From contig NC_081410.1 of the NCBI RefSeq assembly GCF_030272615.1, positions 257,409,533 through 257,473,532 of the forward strand: a stretch of DNA of 64,000 nt, read 5' to 3'. A model generated the notes under the pieces. It was not told the DNA's origin, ran no database searches, and worked only from the letters and a program-made list of their open reading frames with translations. The translations under genes were made by a program, and so were the position numbers. Position 1 is the stretch's first letter; every line of letters begins with the position of its first letter. This DNA is from Cryptomeria japonica. Taxonomy: Eukaryota > Streptophyta > Pinopsida > Cupressales > Cupressaceae. Positions 25,059 through 35,588 of this stretch are shown in pieces.

Positions 25059-26255
25059 TGTTGTAGATTCTTGTTGCTTGGATATGTTGTTGTTATTGAT
25101 GTCAACATATTCTAGCGATTTATTGATCCGGTTTGCATTTTAGATTTTTTGATCAGTACTTTGCAAAGTTTGGTATTTCCTCTGGTATATTCTAGTGTGA
25201 TTAGATCTTGAGTTATTATTTTGGGAGATTGTTTGGGATGTTCATGTGTATCTACATTTTAGATGGTTCATGATTTGGTATCTGCAAGCTATCTTTATAG
25301 TCTAAGTTGCTATTGTTTGAGTATTCTTGAGTTTCAGATGTTGATCGATAAAGATTTGATAAGTGGTGTTGGTGCAACTATTGTGGCTAGTTATAATATG
25401 CTTTTTGGTGTTTCCTAATTGTGTCCTATTTGTTTTGGTGGTCCGCATTGATCCTTGTGTGTGGTATTGGTGATTTTGCTAATCTGGTGATATTCTTCAT
25501 GTTATACGACAGTCTTGGTGGTGTAGCATGTTGCGATTGATCTTGGCGTAATTTTCAATGGTGTTGCATGTTTGAGCATTTGATTTAGGTCCATGTTATA
25601 TCATGTATATCATTATATTGGTCCGGTGGTCGATGTTTGTATCGTGTGATGTAATTTTGTAATTGTGAGATGAGGGTTTAGCGGACCTTTTTGCCAAGGT
25701 TGATGATCAATATATATATGATGTAGTCATGCAAATTGGGTATCGATGTGGTGTCTGCATTATCAGAGAGTGGTATATGAGGTGCTTAAGTGAATTTATC
25801 CTTCGGTGTGGTGTATTGAGTAGAGAAGACAAATATGCTTAACCGAAACTATCATCAGGCATAAGGAGATGCTATATTTGCAGATCATGTAATTCAGATT
25901 GTAGTCCGATCATTATTGTAAGGTAGTGAACCTTCCCTGAGGGTTGTAGCCTTATGGGTCATCCTATTTTGAGTAGTGAGATCTATTCAATGTGTTTGAA
26001 TGTATGCGCATTCCCCATTGTAATAATATCACATACTATTGCAGGGTATCATCTTATTGTGGGTAGGTTCCCACTGTGGTTTTTCCCTTAACCGGGTTTT
26101 CCACATCAAAAACTTGGTGTTGTGTGTTGTGATGTCAATTTTCTTATCTTTTTTTTTACTACAATTTAGCAGATTTGCATTTAAGGTTAAGTTTGATAAT
26201 TCGGTGAAAATTGATTCACCCCCCTCTCAGTTTTCTTTCATTATTATTACCAACA
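25059..26255 (+). repeat. CopF 3' LTR
   Basis: 1197 bp, TGTTGTAG...TACCAACA, clearly homologous to 18243-19444 but diverged. TATA-like ATATATATAT lies at about 25709-25718. It ends inside the minus-strand ORF described next. Confidence 0.88.
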
Positions 26256-27262
26256 ACAGGGAGCAATATTTTTTATATGAGAGGTCAACATCATTCATTG
26301 GCCAAGTAAAATATTTCAGGCCCTGTATTTTAATCATTGCTTCTTTCACCCTTGGAGAGGGCATGGTTGCAATCTCCAATGAAAATTTCTGGTAAAGAGA
26401 ATCCGCATCAAATTTTTTATCAATAATCATGTGGTAGGCATTCTCTTGATTAGGATCGTTGGATAATGCATCCAGGACCTTATTAATTACAACCATAAAT
26501 TCTTCTCTCCACTTGGCGAGATCTTTTATCTGACCTTCCTCAATCAAAATTGGGGGAATGTCCTATTTCTACAAGCCTCTAAATGATCTGATCTTTTCTA
26601 TCAAACCTTTCTACTCTTCCTCCATGCGGGGGAGCTATTTAATCAATAAATTAAAATTCTTCCACCTGGTCCCCACAATTTGGGGTTCCTTGGGGTCATT
26701 TTTAATTGCTAAGAGAATCTTTTAATTGTTGATCCTTAGGAAACCAAGTATTTCTAATAGGTTCAAAAATGAAAGAATATAATCAATGTGGTCACATAGT
26801 TGTGACACCAAAGAATAAGAGGCGTAGACCTCATCCAAATGGCCTAAGACCCTATCTGATTTCCTTATGTCAAAATATTTTATTTTAGCCTCTTTGTCTT
26901 TCATAATTCTTCTTTCATCTTCCCAAGCTCTTTAGGCTTGGGACCCACTATAGATGTTGAGTCACGTATTGCCAAGTCATTCTTTAGTTTTACATTTTCA
27001 AGGAAGAGCCTTCTATGATTAGCATTCAAGGCCACATGCAAGGCTTTGAGCTTCTCAAGTTGTTTTTCCTGCTCTTCTACAACTAGTTTGGAAAAATGTG
27101 GAGCATGCATTGACACTGTAGCTGCCTTTGATGTAGTTGTATCAGCAAGGGTCCTCACCACTGCATCACCTGTCTTATGCTCCACCCCCCTCAAAAATAC
27201 AGGCTTGTCTGTGCTGGGAGACTTAGATCACAAAGCAAAGGAACTTATACTTGGGTTGACCC
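26256..27262 (-). pseudogene. C-terminal part of the unidentified long ORF
   Basis: Continues the ORF of 28077-31070 in the same frame after the solo LTR: a coiled-coil-rich segment (27194-26901, EEQEKQLEKLKALHVALNAN). There is then a frame change and a charged helical piece (26904-26722) and another (26547-26256). It is truncated at 26255 by CopF. No domain is recognised. Confidence 0.55.
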
Positions 27263-28076
27263 TATTAGGATTCCCAAAGATACTGAGAGGGGGGGGGGGT
27301 GAATCAGTATGTGACTGGTAATAATATTTTCTTAACTTATAATATGAAAAGCATATTAAAATTGTGTACCGGTAAACCATAAATAATGCAGCAAATAAGA
27401 ATAACAACCACAACATGAAAGTCACACCATAACACAATGTTTTAACAAGGAAACCCAGTGTGGAAAAAGCCTCAGTGGGATTTGTGACCCACAATATTCA
27501 CTTACTGACCAATAAGAGAATATTACTACTACAATAGGGGCCTGCACATGCAGGAAGGTCAAGTGCCTAGAGCTCACTACTCAATTACAAAAGAAGTCAC
27601 ACTGACTTAGAAAAATGGATTATACAAAAATGGATTATACTAATCCAATGTCTTGTACTGCTTCATATTAGCATTTGCTATGCCAGATTCAATACCGGTT
27701 TAAGCTCTGCTACATACATAAACCCTTATCCAATAATTCACATAATAGGTCTGCTACCTTCTATCTTTTGCATCATACACTAACACATATAAAATGATCT
27801 ACAATGATCTCATACATATATGAGTCATATTACAATCCGCCATGTTGGCTTACAAAATATTTTACAATTAATTACAAAATACATTAATACAAAATTGCTG
27901 TCGGCCAGGGTGCCGGTAATCTTCCTTTTCGGTGCCAGTGTTTTGTATGCTAGTGTAGAGTCTGTCGGTGCCGGTGCTTGTGTCTACCTATCAGTATCAC
28001 ATGATTGTAAGGTTGCCATTAATGATAATACCTTCAATCACCTACAATATCTCATTGGAGTGTGCATTTTCCAACA
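27263..28076 (-). repeat. Solo copia-type LTR G1
   Basis: 814 bp with a perfect 5-bp target duplication GACCC (27258-27262 and 28077-28081). On the minus strand it reads TGTTGG...CTATTAGG-side, with a TATA-like core and the LTR-end feature TTCACCC(n)TCTCAGTATC (C run complementary to G 27289-27299). Homologous to G2 and G3. On the plus strand the first TG is TA. Confidence 0.9.
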
Positions 28077-31070
28077 GACCCTAGACCCATGCTCTCCAAA
28101 TTCTTGTGTATATATGGGGTCCTCCTGCCTCATTACTTGATCAAGAACAAAAATATTCTCAAGGTCCCATCATGGTACCAAGAGAATTCCACTCTTCTTA
28201 ATTAAATCTCTTCCTTCCTAAGGAGTGTACCTGATGCTATTCTTATAAAAAAAATTGATTTCTTCTTCAAATAAATCGTTAAGCTTTTCCCTTAACCAAA
28301 AAGATTTAAATGCATCAGAATTAACAAAATTATCATCAAACATGAAAATTTAAGATGAAATTATCCTCTCATCTATGACTTCATCTTTAGGGATCACACT
28401 TGGGATGATTTCCCTATCCAAATCAACTGATACCTATTTAGCTTCATCCTCTCTAAAGGCATCATGAGGAGGGGAAGGTGGTGGCACACTAGTATCAATT
28501 TCTTCTGCTATAATGTCAGCAAAGTCAAAGATCTTTGCTTTTCCTTTCTCCACCTTCCTTATGATCTTTGTACCTAGCTGCCCCGCTTCTTTAGTCTCTC
28601 ACTGAGATGTACCTTGGGAGGACTCACCCATCAAAACTTCCTTCCCATTGTATTTTACTGAAGGGTCAAATGTAGGCCTCTCTTCCTCCACCCTACCAGG
28701 TTGTTTGGCATGCCTTTAGACCACCTCATCTTCAATCAAGTTATTAAAACTTTTGACCTTGCAAGACATCCTAGCAAATTCATTGAGGATGTTGGCACAA
28801 AATCTCTAGAATTTAGGGTCCTCTTCTTTCCTTTCCCTCACTAATTTACTCAAATAATTCCACATCCTTCTCCTTTGCAGGGTCTTAGAGGGGCATGTAT
28901 TTCTAATTAAATGTTCCCTCTCATCAAAATGATGAGTGAAACCCCTCACTCTCAACTTATTTGTTCTAACATCATTTATATATCCCTCAGGGTCATAATG
29001 CCTTGCTTGACCCATTTTGAGTATGTAATTATTGATAAGGAATTCTTGTACTTTATCAAGAGTGTCACACCCCATACTAAATTCATTATATTTTATCATT
29101 TGGGGAATATGTTGTCACTTCTTTTGTGTTATTATTTGTTGCTCCTCTAACCATAACATTTTCCAAATGAATTCAATGAATGCTAGCCTAGGTGTGACCA
29201 TAAAGGAAAAAATGTGAGGAGCCTGGTTGCATCCATAGACCCTTATTAATGTACAGTTAGAGTAAAAGAAGAAATCCCTTAAATTATGGGTGAAGGCACC
29301 CTGAGGGTATTCTACATTGTTAGCTTTGGAACTTCTGAACCTTAAAACCTATACTATGTCTTTTGAGAGCATGGTTAATTTGACTCCCATCATCATCAAA
29401 ATCCTCATGACAAAGCAATCAAATAATGTATAATAATCTGAATATTTGGACCCCCTATCCCATGTTTGCGTCCATCTTTTCACTAGCCAACTCTTATGTG
29501 TGTTTGGTTAAAAAATATTCACCTTCAAGGATTCCTCCCAACCTGTCCTGTTCTGATGAAGAATTAGGTGACACAACAATGAATAATGCTTGAACTTTAA
29601 ACCTTCTTTTAGGTTCCTTGCCTTGATCAAGCCCTCGTGCAATTAGTCTTGAATAATATATGAAAAATCATATTATTCATTTGTAGCTACATGTTGGATA
29701 TTTATTACCATCATCATATAATCCATTGGCATTACTGTCAATCCACAATCTTCTCCCAAAATATGACAAAGAGCATAGTAAGTTTTTGTGAAATAATCCT
29801 CAAAAAGGGTCAAATAAAGTGGTTCCTTCTTTGAGTCCATGAGGTAGCTCTTTCCTCCTTTGTACAATCTCTTCAAAAAGAGAGGCACAATCTTCTATCT
29901 ATAGAAGTCCCTCTTGGCATTGTATTCCTTCTTTAACCTGTCCTTGTTTATCCTTTTAAGAGCACTCCTATCCAAATTGAAACACTCTACTATAGCATCT
30001 TTTGATATATCAACCCGTACATGGCATGTGGCCCTTTTGACTATCATGCTTTTATGATGATAGCTTTTTGCCAATTCTCTAATCAACATTAGTTCCACAA
30101 ATACATTGGGGGCAACCAATTTCCCCAAATTGAGCCTCCATGGGTTTTAGACCGGGATAGACTTATCTTTGTTTCAATAAAAATACTAAAATATATCCCA
30201 TCCCATATCATTGGTGTGGGCATCCCTACATCTAGATTCATGATCATTAAATGCAGTCTTCAGGCCCTCGTGCATTGTTGAGCCATGAAATAATTCAAGG
30301 AGGTCTTGGTGGAGACTCCCCTCCCTCTTTTTTCTTTGTTCCATTTCCTCAATTTTCTCCTCTACTTATTTTTAAATTTCTTCAGTAGTTTTTGCTAGAG
30401 CCAAGGGGACTGAAGCCTCTGCATATTGCTCAGATTGAGTAGGAGCTTGCTTCCCTTTCGTAGAAGTCTTCTTTGTTTTCTTAGGAGCTAGGGGTGTGGC
30501 TTTATTTGCAGGGGCATTCCTCTTCGTAGGAGCTGAGGCCTCTCCTTGTGGGTTTTGTTCTTTAGTGGGTGGATTCTTAGCAGATGAAGCCTCTATAGTT
30601 GGCTTTTGGGTAGAGGCCTTTGCGGCTACTTTTCCCCTCTTTTGATTGGGCTTCTTGGCTTTTGGAGGAGGGCTAGGGTCTTTTGATGAATCCTCTTTAG
30701 TAAAGACTAAAATTTTCTTGGTTACCCTCTTTATTTTTTGTTTAGGAGGGTTTTCCTTAGGTGGGGCACTAGGTTAAGATTTAGAGGCTACATTGGTAGC
30801 AGGAGGTAAGGTGAGGTTAATAGCATGTACATTTACAATCTTTGGTAGGGGGTGGACTATGGCAAGCGAGGTAGTGTGGTTGATTTGAGGGATGAAAGAG
30901 CTTGTCCCTGTGGGTTGTGTCTTTGCAACAAATAAGGTTGGAGTGTGTTTAGATTCCATTTTAATGCCTTTGAAGTAGAGAGAAAAAAAACACAATTCAA
31001 ATAGACAAGACCCTCTCGCAACTAGGTCAATTAACATAGTTTTTCTACTAAAAACCATCCCAAATAACAA
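28077..31070 (-). pseudogene. Unidentified long ORF (possible retroelement ORF1 or captured gene)
   Basis: One minus-strand frame from about 31070 (likely ATG 30962, MESKHTPTLF) through to 28077, broken only by point stops (for example 30774 TAA, 29895, 29673, 28806). The N-terminus is followed by a Lys/Pro-rich disordered stretch (about 30760-30400) with many KK and PPK. A globular part then runs about 30128-28800, including VRVDISKDAIVECFNLDRSA, YALCHILGEDCGL and IIQD-LHEGLIKARNLKEGLK. The VDISKDAI pattern recalls the 'putative plant transposon protein' family carried by some gypsy elements, but I cannot confirm it. With the piece at 26256-27262 it would exceed 1,200 codons. Confidence 0.6.
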
Positions 31071-33289
31071 GACACAACTTACAAAATGAAAATGTATGGT
31101 TTTGCAAGTAACTTACTGGTTTTAGGATGCAATTTGGTTGTTTTGGATGTATTGGTTCACTCTTCAATTTCCTTGGAATCACTCTAGTTGTTCTTTGAAT
31201 GCTGTGTGCTTGCAAATGTCTTCAAATTTCTCTTTTATGGTGCATACATTGATCACCATTAATTCCTACGTGCATGGCATCCTGGGTTGGTGGATCCAAA
31301 GTTTTAATTAAATTGTTGATTGCATGGAAGAACGATTGAGGTCACTCCTTCATTTTCATTTCATTGCTGACATGGTGTGTAATAAATCATCTACAGCCAC
31401 CTTTGAAAATTCTGAAATTTCAAAGCTTCAATGTTTCTCAAGTTCTTCCATGGGATAATGGGGATAACCATATCTCTTTTTCTTCATTACCCCATGCCAC
31501 CTTTCTGAATTGGATTGCTCTCTTGCGTTGAAAATCTTTTCATCATCCCCATACATCTCATTGTCCCACAATATGTCACTTCTTCCTTAAAGGAATCCAT
31601 TACTCTTTGTTCTCCATTTCGAGCTCTATCGTTGTGGGATAGTGGGGACAACTATCCCATTCCATTCCTTTTACCCTGTGTTATACTTCATGGGATTTAT
31701 TTACCCTTCCAAGGTAGACTTTGTCCACCTTTCCTATGTTTTCACTAACCCGCAAGTTGCTTCATTCAACTTGCTTCGTTCAACTTGAGTCACTGTGGGA
31801 TAGTGGGGAGTAATGAACTCTTTTGCTATCCTTCCCCTGCACCATATCTCTTATCCATATTTGGACCTTGTGGGATATGGATCTCCTTTGATTGCCTTTG
31901 TTCCCACTATCCCACACAATTATTATTCTTCTACTCTCACCTATAAAGGGATCCCTTCTATCGATCTTCCTATCACTATGGGATAGCGGGGAGAATGAAC
32001 TAAAACAACACCCTTTTCCCCACATTGCCTCTTTTTCTCATCCTCGATCCTTGCGGGGTGTGAACTTTCATCGACACCATTGTTCCCGCTAGCCCACATG
32101 TTCATCACACCCCAATGAAGATCCTATTTGTGCTGGCCCTTATTGCTTCCATGGGATAGCGACGAGAGCATACTAGTTAACATTTCTCCCCCCACATCAT
32201 CTTTTGTTGACCCTTTTCAATCATGTAGGGGAAAAGATCACTAGCACTTCACTCTTCCTGCTACCTTGCATGGGGATCCTGCATTCTCTCTCTTCAATCC
32301 CAGTACAAAATCATTGATGGTCCCATGAGATGGTAGGGACCACCCAATTTCCTTCAATACTTAGCCCGCAACACTTATCCTTTTCTTCTTGAACCCCCAC
32401 GAGGCAAAGATGACTTCACCTTTTCTTGGAGTCACACGGGGTAGTGAGGAAACTTATTCCTCACTTATATTTTTAGTCTGCAGCGTCAGTGAACATAATC
32501 CATGGGATCCACAGGGAAAGGTCTTCAACACAAATCCTTAGTTCCCACTATCTCACAGGGTGATCTGGTCATCTTTTCAACTGCGTTAAAATGATACCTT
32601 GCGGGGTAAGTGTTACCACTTCTACCAACTGATTTCTTAGCGTGCACATGCAATTTTTCAAGTATGAAGGTCACACAGGGGTAGGATCTCCATTAGTAAT
32701 AATGCTTCTAGCTATCTCACGTAGCCAAAAATATTTGAGCTGACACCTAAGTGATTTTTTTGCACACGTGGAGACTTAAAGAAAGGGTAGAAGGGGCCAT
32801 GGACTAGGGATGTACTAAGACATTTTGAACATTGAGACCTAGGGATCGGGGGAAAAATATGAAGCTCAAAGATAGATTTATTAAGATGACCAGCTCAATA
32901 AAGAAGCCTAATACATAGGGCTGGTTATCTTATGACCAAGAACCCCTCAAGCAACAACTTAAAAATTTTGACACCGGCCACTACAAGTCAACTAAAAAAT
33001 ATAACACAACTTGGGGGATGCATAGGTAATATTAGAAAAAAATTTAAAACCCTTGAAAAATCCTAAAATTCCAAGCCCTTGAAGCACTCAAAAGCAAAAA
33101 AATTGACACCTCCAATAGTGGCTCTAGCTGGGGATGCTTGAAATTGCAGGGTCAATGCAAGGATCCAGATCTCTGGAAGAAGCAAACCATGGCCAAAAAC
33201 ACAATGACTATTTACATAATATGTATAAGACCTAAACTAATATGCATGGAACAGGGTTTAAGCAAATAAATGCTTTAGGAACTATCCAC
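31071..33289 (-). repeat. LTR-like or promoter-like tract with GGGATA repeats
   Basis: No gene. Tract 31440-32600 repeats GTGGGATAGTGGGGA-type blocks and resembles U3 of the GypC LTR (for example 31870-31915 against 37010-37050). A minus-strand TATA-like CATAAAAG lies at about 31236-31243, upstream of the long ORF. It may be the 3' LTR of TatD or the promoter of the ORF, since it lies directly between the two. I found no TG...CA ends or target duplication. Confidence 0.5.
31450..32455. repeat. Degenerate ~175-bp periodic GGGATAGTGGGGA repeat
   Basis: Blocks resembling TGGGATAGTGGGGA occur near 31453, 31635, 31797, 31980, 32152, 32331 and 32441, with spacing about 160-185 bp except the last. 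The inverse form CTATCCCAC also occurs (for example near 31650 and 31908). Confidence 0.7.
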
Positions 33290-34678
33290 GCACAAGCAAT
33301 TCCAACATTTCACCATTCATGCTAGTGAGGAAATAAGAATTGTTACCATTTTTCTCTGTTACAATATAAGGACCCAACCATAAGGCCTCAAATTTGCCAT
33401 GTTTACTTTTCTCCTATGCTTTAGCATTCCATAGAATCACCATATCATCAACCTTAAAAATTTCTCTCAGATACCTTTTTGTCAAACAAATATTTAGTTT
33501 TCTGCTGCAACTTCATATTCTTCTTATGAGCATCATTCCTAATCTCATCCAACTCCATGAGTTACTCCATTCTCTCTTTCATGGGATCAGAGATATCTAA
33601 ATCATTCTCCTGGATAAACTTATACACAAGAAGGAAGTTATTTACTAGTAACCTCGCCTGTGTGCCATACACCAATTGTAATGGAGATTTTCCTATGTCT
33701 TTCTTAACTGTAATTATATCCGCCCATACTGCCATCTTCAACTTGGAATCCCATGCTTTCTTATATTGTTCCAATGTTCTCTTTATGATTTTCATAAGGC
33801 TCTTGTTACTGGATTCTGCTTGTCCATTGTCTTGGGGATGGTATGGTGATGCATATGATATGATAATTCCGTAAGTATTATAGAAATTTATGAATTCTTC
33901 TGATCTAAAGCTTATTGCACTGTCCATAATCAACCTCATTGGGACCCCAAACCTAGTTATGACATTATCAATCATAAAATTGATGACATTCCTATTTATT
34001 GCTTGTCTTGTTGGGATGACTTCAACCCATTTTGTGATGTAATATGTGGTTGCAAGTATCCACCTATGTCCACCACTTGACCTTTCTGTTATTTCTCCAA
34101 TAAAGTCGAGTCCTTATTGATAAAATGGAGTTTCAACTTGAATAGGTCTAAGTGGTAACGCCCCTGAGTACTTTACTTTTCCTGAAAACCTTTGACATGA
34201 CTAACATTTCTTTACATGAGGATGAGCATCCTTAAACAAAGTAGGCCAAAAGTAACCAGACCTCAATAATTTATGAGCAGTGGTGCTAGCTATGAAATGA
34301 CCTCCACATACTCCATAATGCATGTCCTCTAACACCACTTTAGCTTGATGTTCATCCAAGCAAAGTAAAAGAAAGTTGTCCCTATCTTTATAGTACTAGA
34401 CAGGTCACCACTAATGAGTACATACCTTTGAGATTGTAATTTCAAAGTTCTTTTCTAATTTTTAGTCATATCATCTAGACATTTTATATGCTTGAGATAA
34501 TGCACTATGTGTGTATACTAGGGAGTATGTTGAATGCTGCAAATTGTATCTTTTGAAGCAGACAAATCATTAACTCGAACAACTTCCAAGTTCCCCTCAG
34601 ACATGAGATTTGCTAACCCCATTCCCATGACTAGTTTAGTAATCTAAATAATGAAATTGAACTCTTGGATTTTGTTTA
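33290..34678 (-). pseudogene. TatD integrase and end of RNase H linker
   Basis: Integrase with the HHCC finger (about 34345-34190; YGVCGGHF...), the first catalytic D in GLDFIGE (about 34120), and the second in LIMDSAISF (about 33930), where the usual N-G after D is altered. The glutamate is in NGQAESSNK (about 33830). The C-terminal tail GKFEALWLGPYIVTEKNGNN lies at about 33395-33340. Stops lie at about 34200, 34110, 33562 and nearer the end. To the right, the linker after RNase H (LVMGMGLANLMSEGN, about 34640-34590) is cut by solo LTR G2. Confidence 0.85.
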
Positions 34679-35460
34679 TGTTAGGATTACCAAAGATACT
34701 AAGAGGGGGGGGGGTGTGAATCAGTATCTTGTTGGTTAACAAATTTTCTAATCTTATTAAACAAATTGCATTCCAAAACAGTGTATCGGTAAACTAGAAA
34801 TAATGCAGTAAATAAGATCAATAACCACAACATAGAAAGAACACCATAACACAATATTTTTAATGAGGAAACCTGGTGTGGGAAAAACCTTGGTGGGATT
34901 TGTGACCCACAATATTCACTCACTGGCCAATAAATGAATATCACTTACAATAGGGGCCTGCACATGTAGGAAGACCAACTGCCTAAAGCTCACTGCTTAA
35001 TTAAAAAAGGGAAGTCTCATTAACTTACAAAAATAGATTATGCAAATCCAATATCATGTACTGCTTCAGTTCAGCATCTGCTATGCCAGGTTCAGTACCG
35101 GTTTAAGCTCATACAACTTCCATAAACCTTATTCCAAAATATGCCTATTACATTACTTACTTACTTACTTACTTACACAAATGATTTACAAGAGCTCATA
35201 CTTATATGAGTCTTATTACAATTCTCCTTGTCGTCTTACAAAAATATTTTACAATTAAATAAAAAATATAATAACCAAAATCCTGTCGGTCAGGGTGCCG
35301 GTATTCATCTCTGCCGCTGCTGGTAAACTATCTGCCAGTGCGGGTGTCTGTGCGGGTGTCTGTGCTGGTGCCTGCCAGTGCCATAGGATTGTAAGGTTGC
35401 CATCAATAAAAATAACTTCAATCACCTACAATTTCTCATTGGAGTGTGCATTTGCCAATA
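34679..35460 (-). repeat. Solo copia-type LTR G2
   Basis: 782 bp with a perfect target duplication GTTTA (34674-34678 and 35461-35465). Minus-oriented like G1 and G3. G run 34705-34714; (TTAC)n at about 35155-35176. On the plus strand it ends CCAATA where G1 and G3 have CCAACA. Confidence 0.92.
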
Positions 35461-35583
35461 GTTTATCCATCTACACCTCCGACCAATTTCCTTTGACTGA
35501 AAAAAGATGTCCTTAACTGCAAAATTAGGGACATATGCAATAAATCTAGCACCTAGAAGGTATGGTCTGAAAATTATTAATTG
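35461..35583 (-). pseudogene. TatD RNase H, C-terminal piece
   Basis: Minus strand has FRPYLLGARFIAYVPNFAVK and GRRCRWIN, the end of a gypsy RNase H. It lies between solo LTR G2 and GypC. The preceding part of the same domain is at 60321 onward, on the far side of GypC. Confidence 0.8.
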
Positions 35584-35588
35584 CTTTC

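Larger units (their letters stand above)
18243..26255 (+). mobile_element. CopF: degenerate Ty1/copia retrotransposon
   Basis: Two diverged LTRs (18243-19444 and 25059-26255), an initiator tRNA-Met primer site, gag, protease, integrase and RT in copia order, and a copia-type polypurine tract. Many stops and at least two frameshifts are present. A Tat LTR fragment interrupts RNase H at about 22908-24575. No matching target duplication is visible: the right flank is ACAGG and the left end is eroded. Confidence 0.88.

Noticed and set aside
31453-32455. CRISPR-like array
   Set aside because: Repeats are degenerate, the spacing is too long and irregular, and the setting is plant retroelement DNA.
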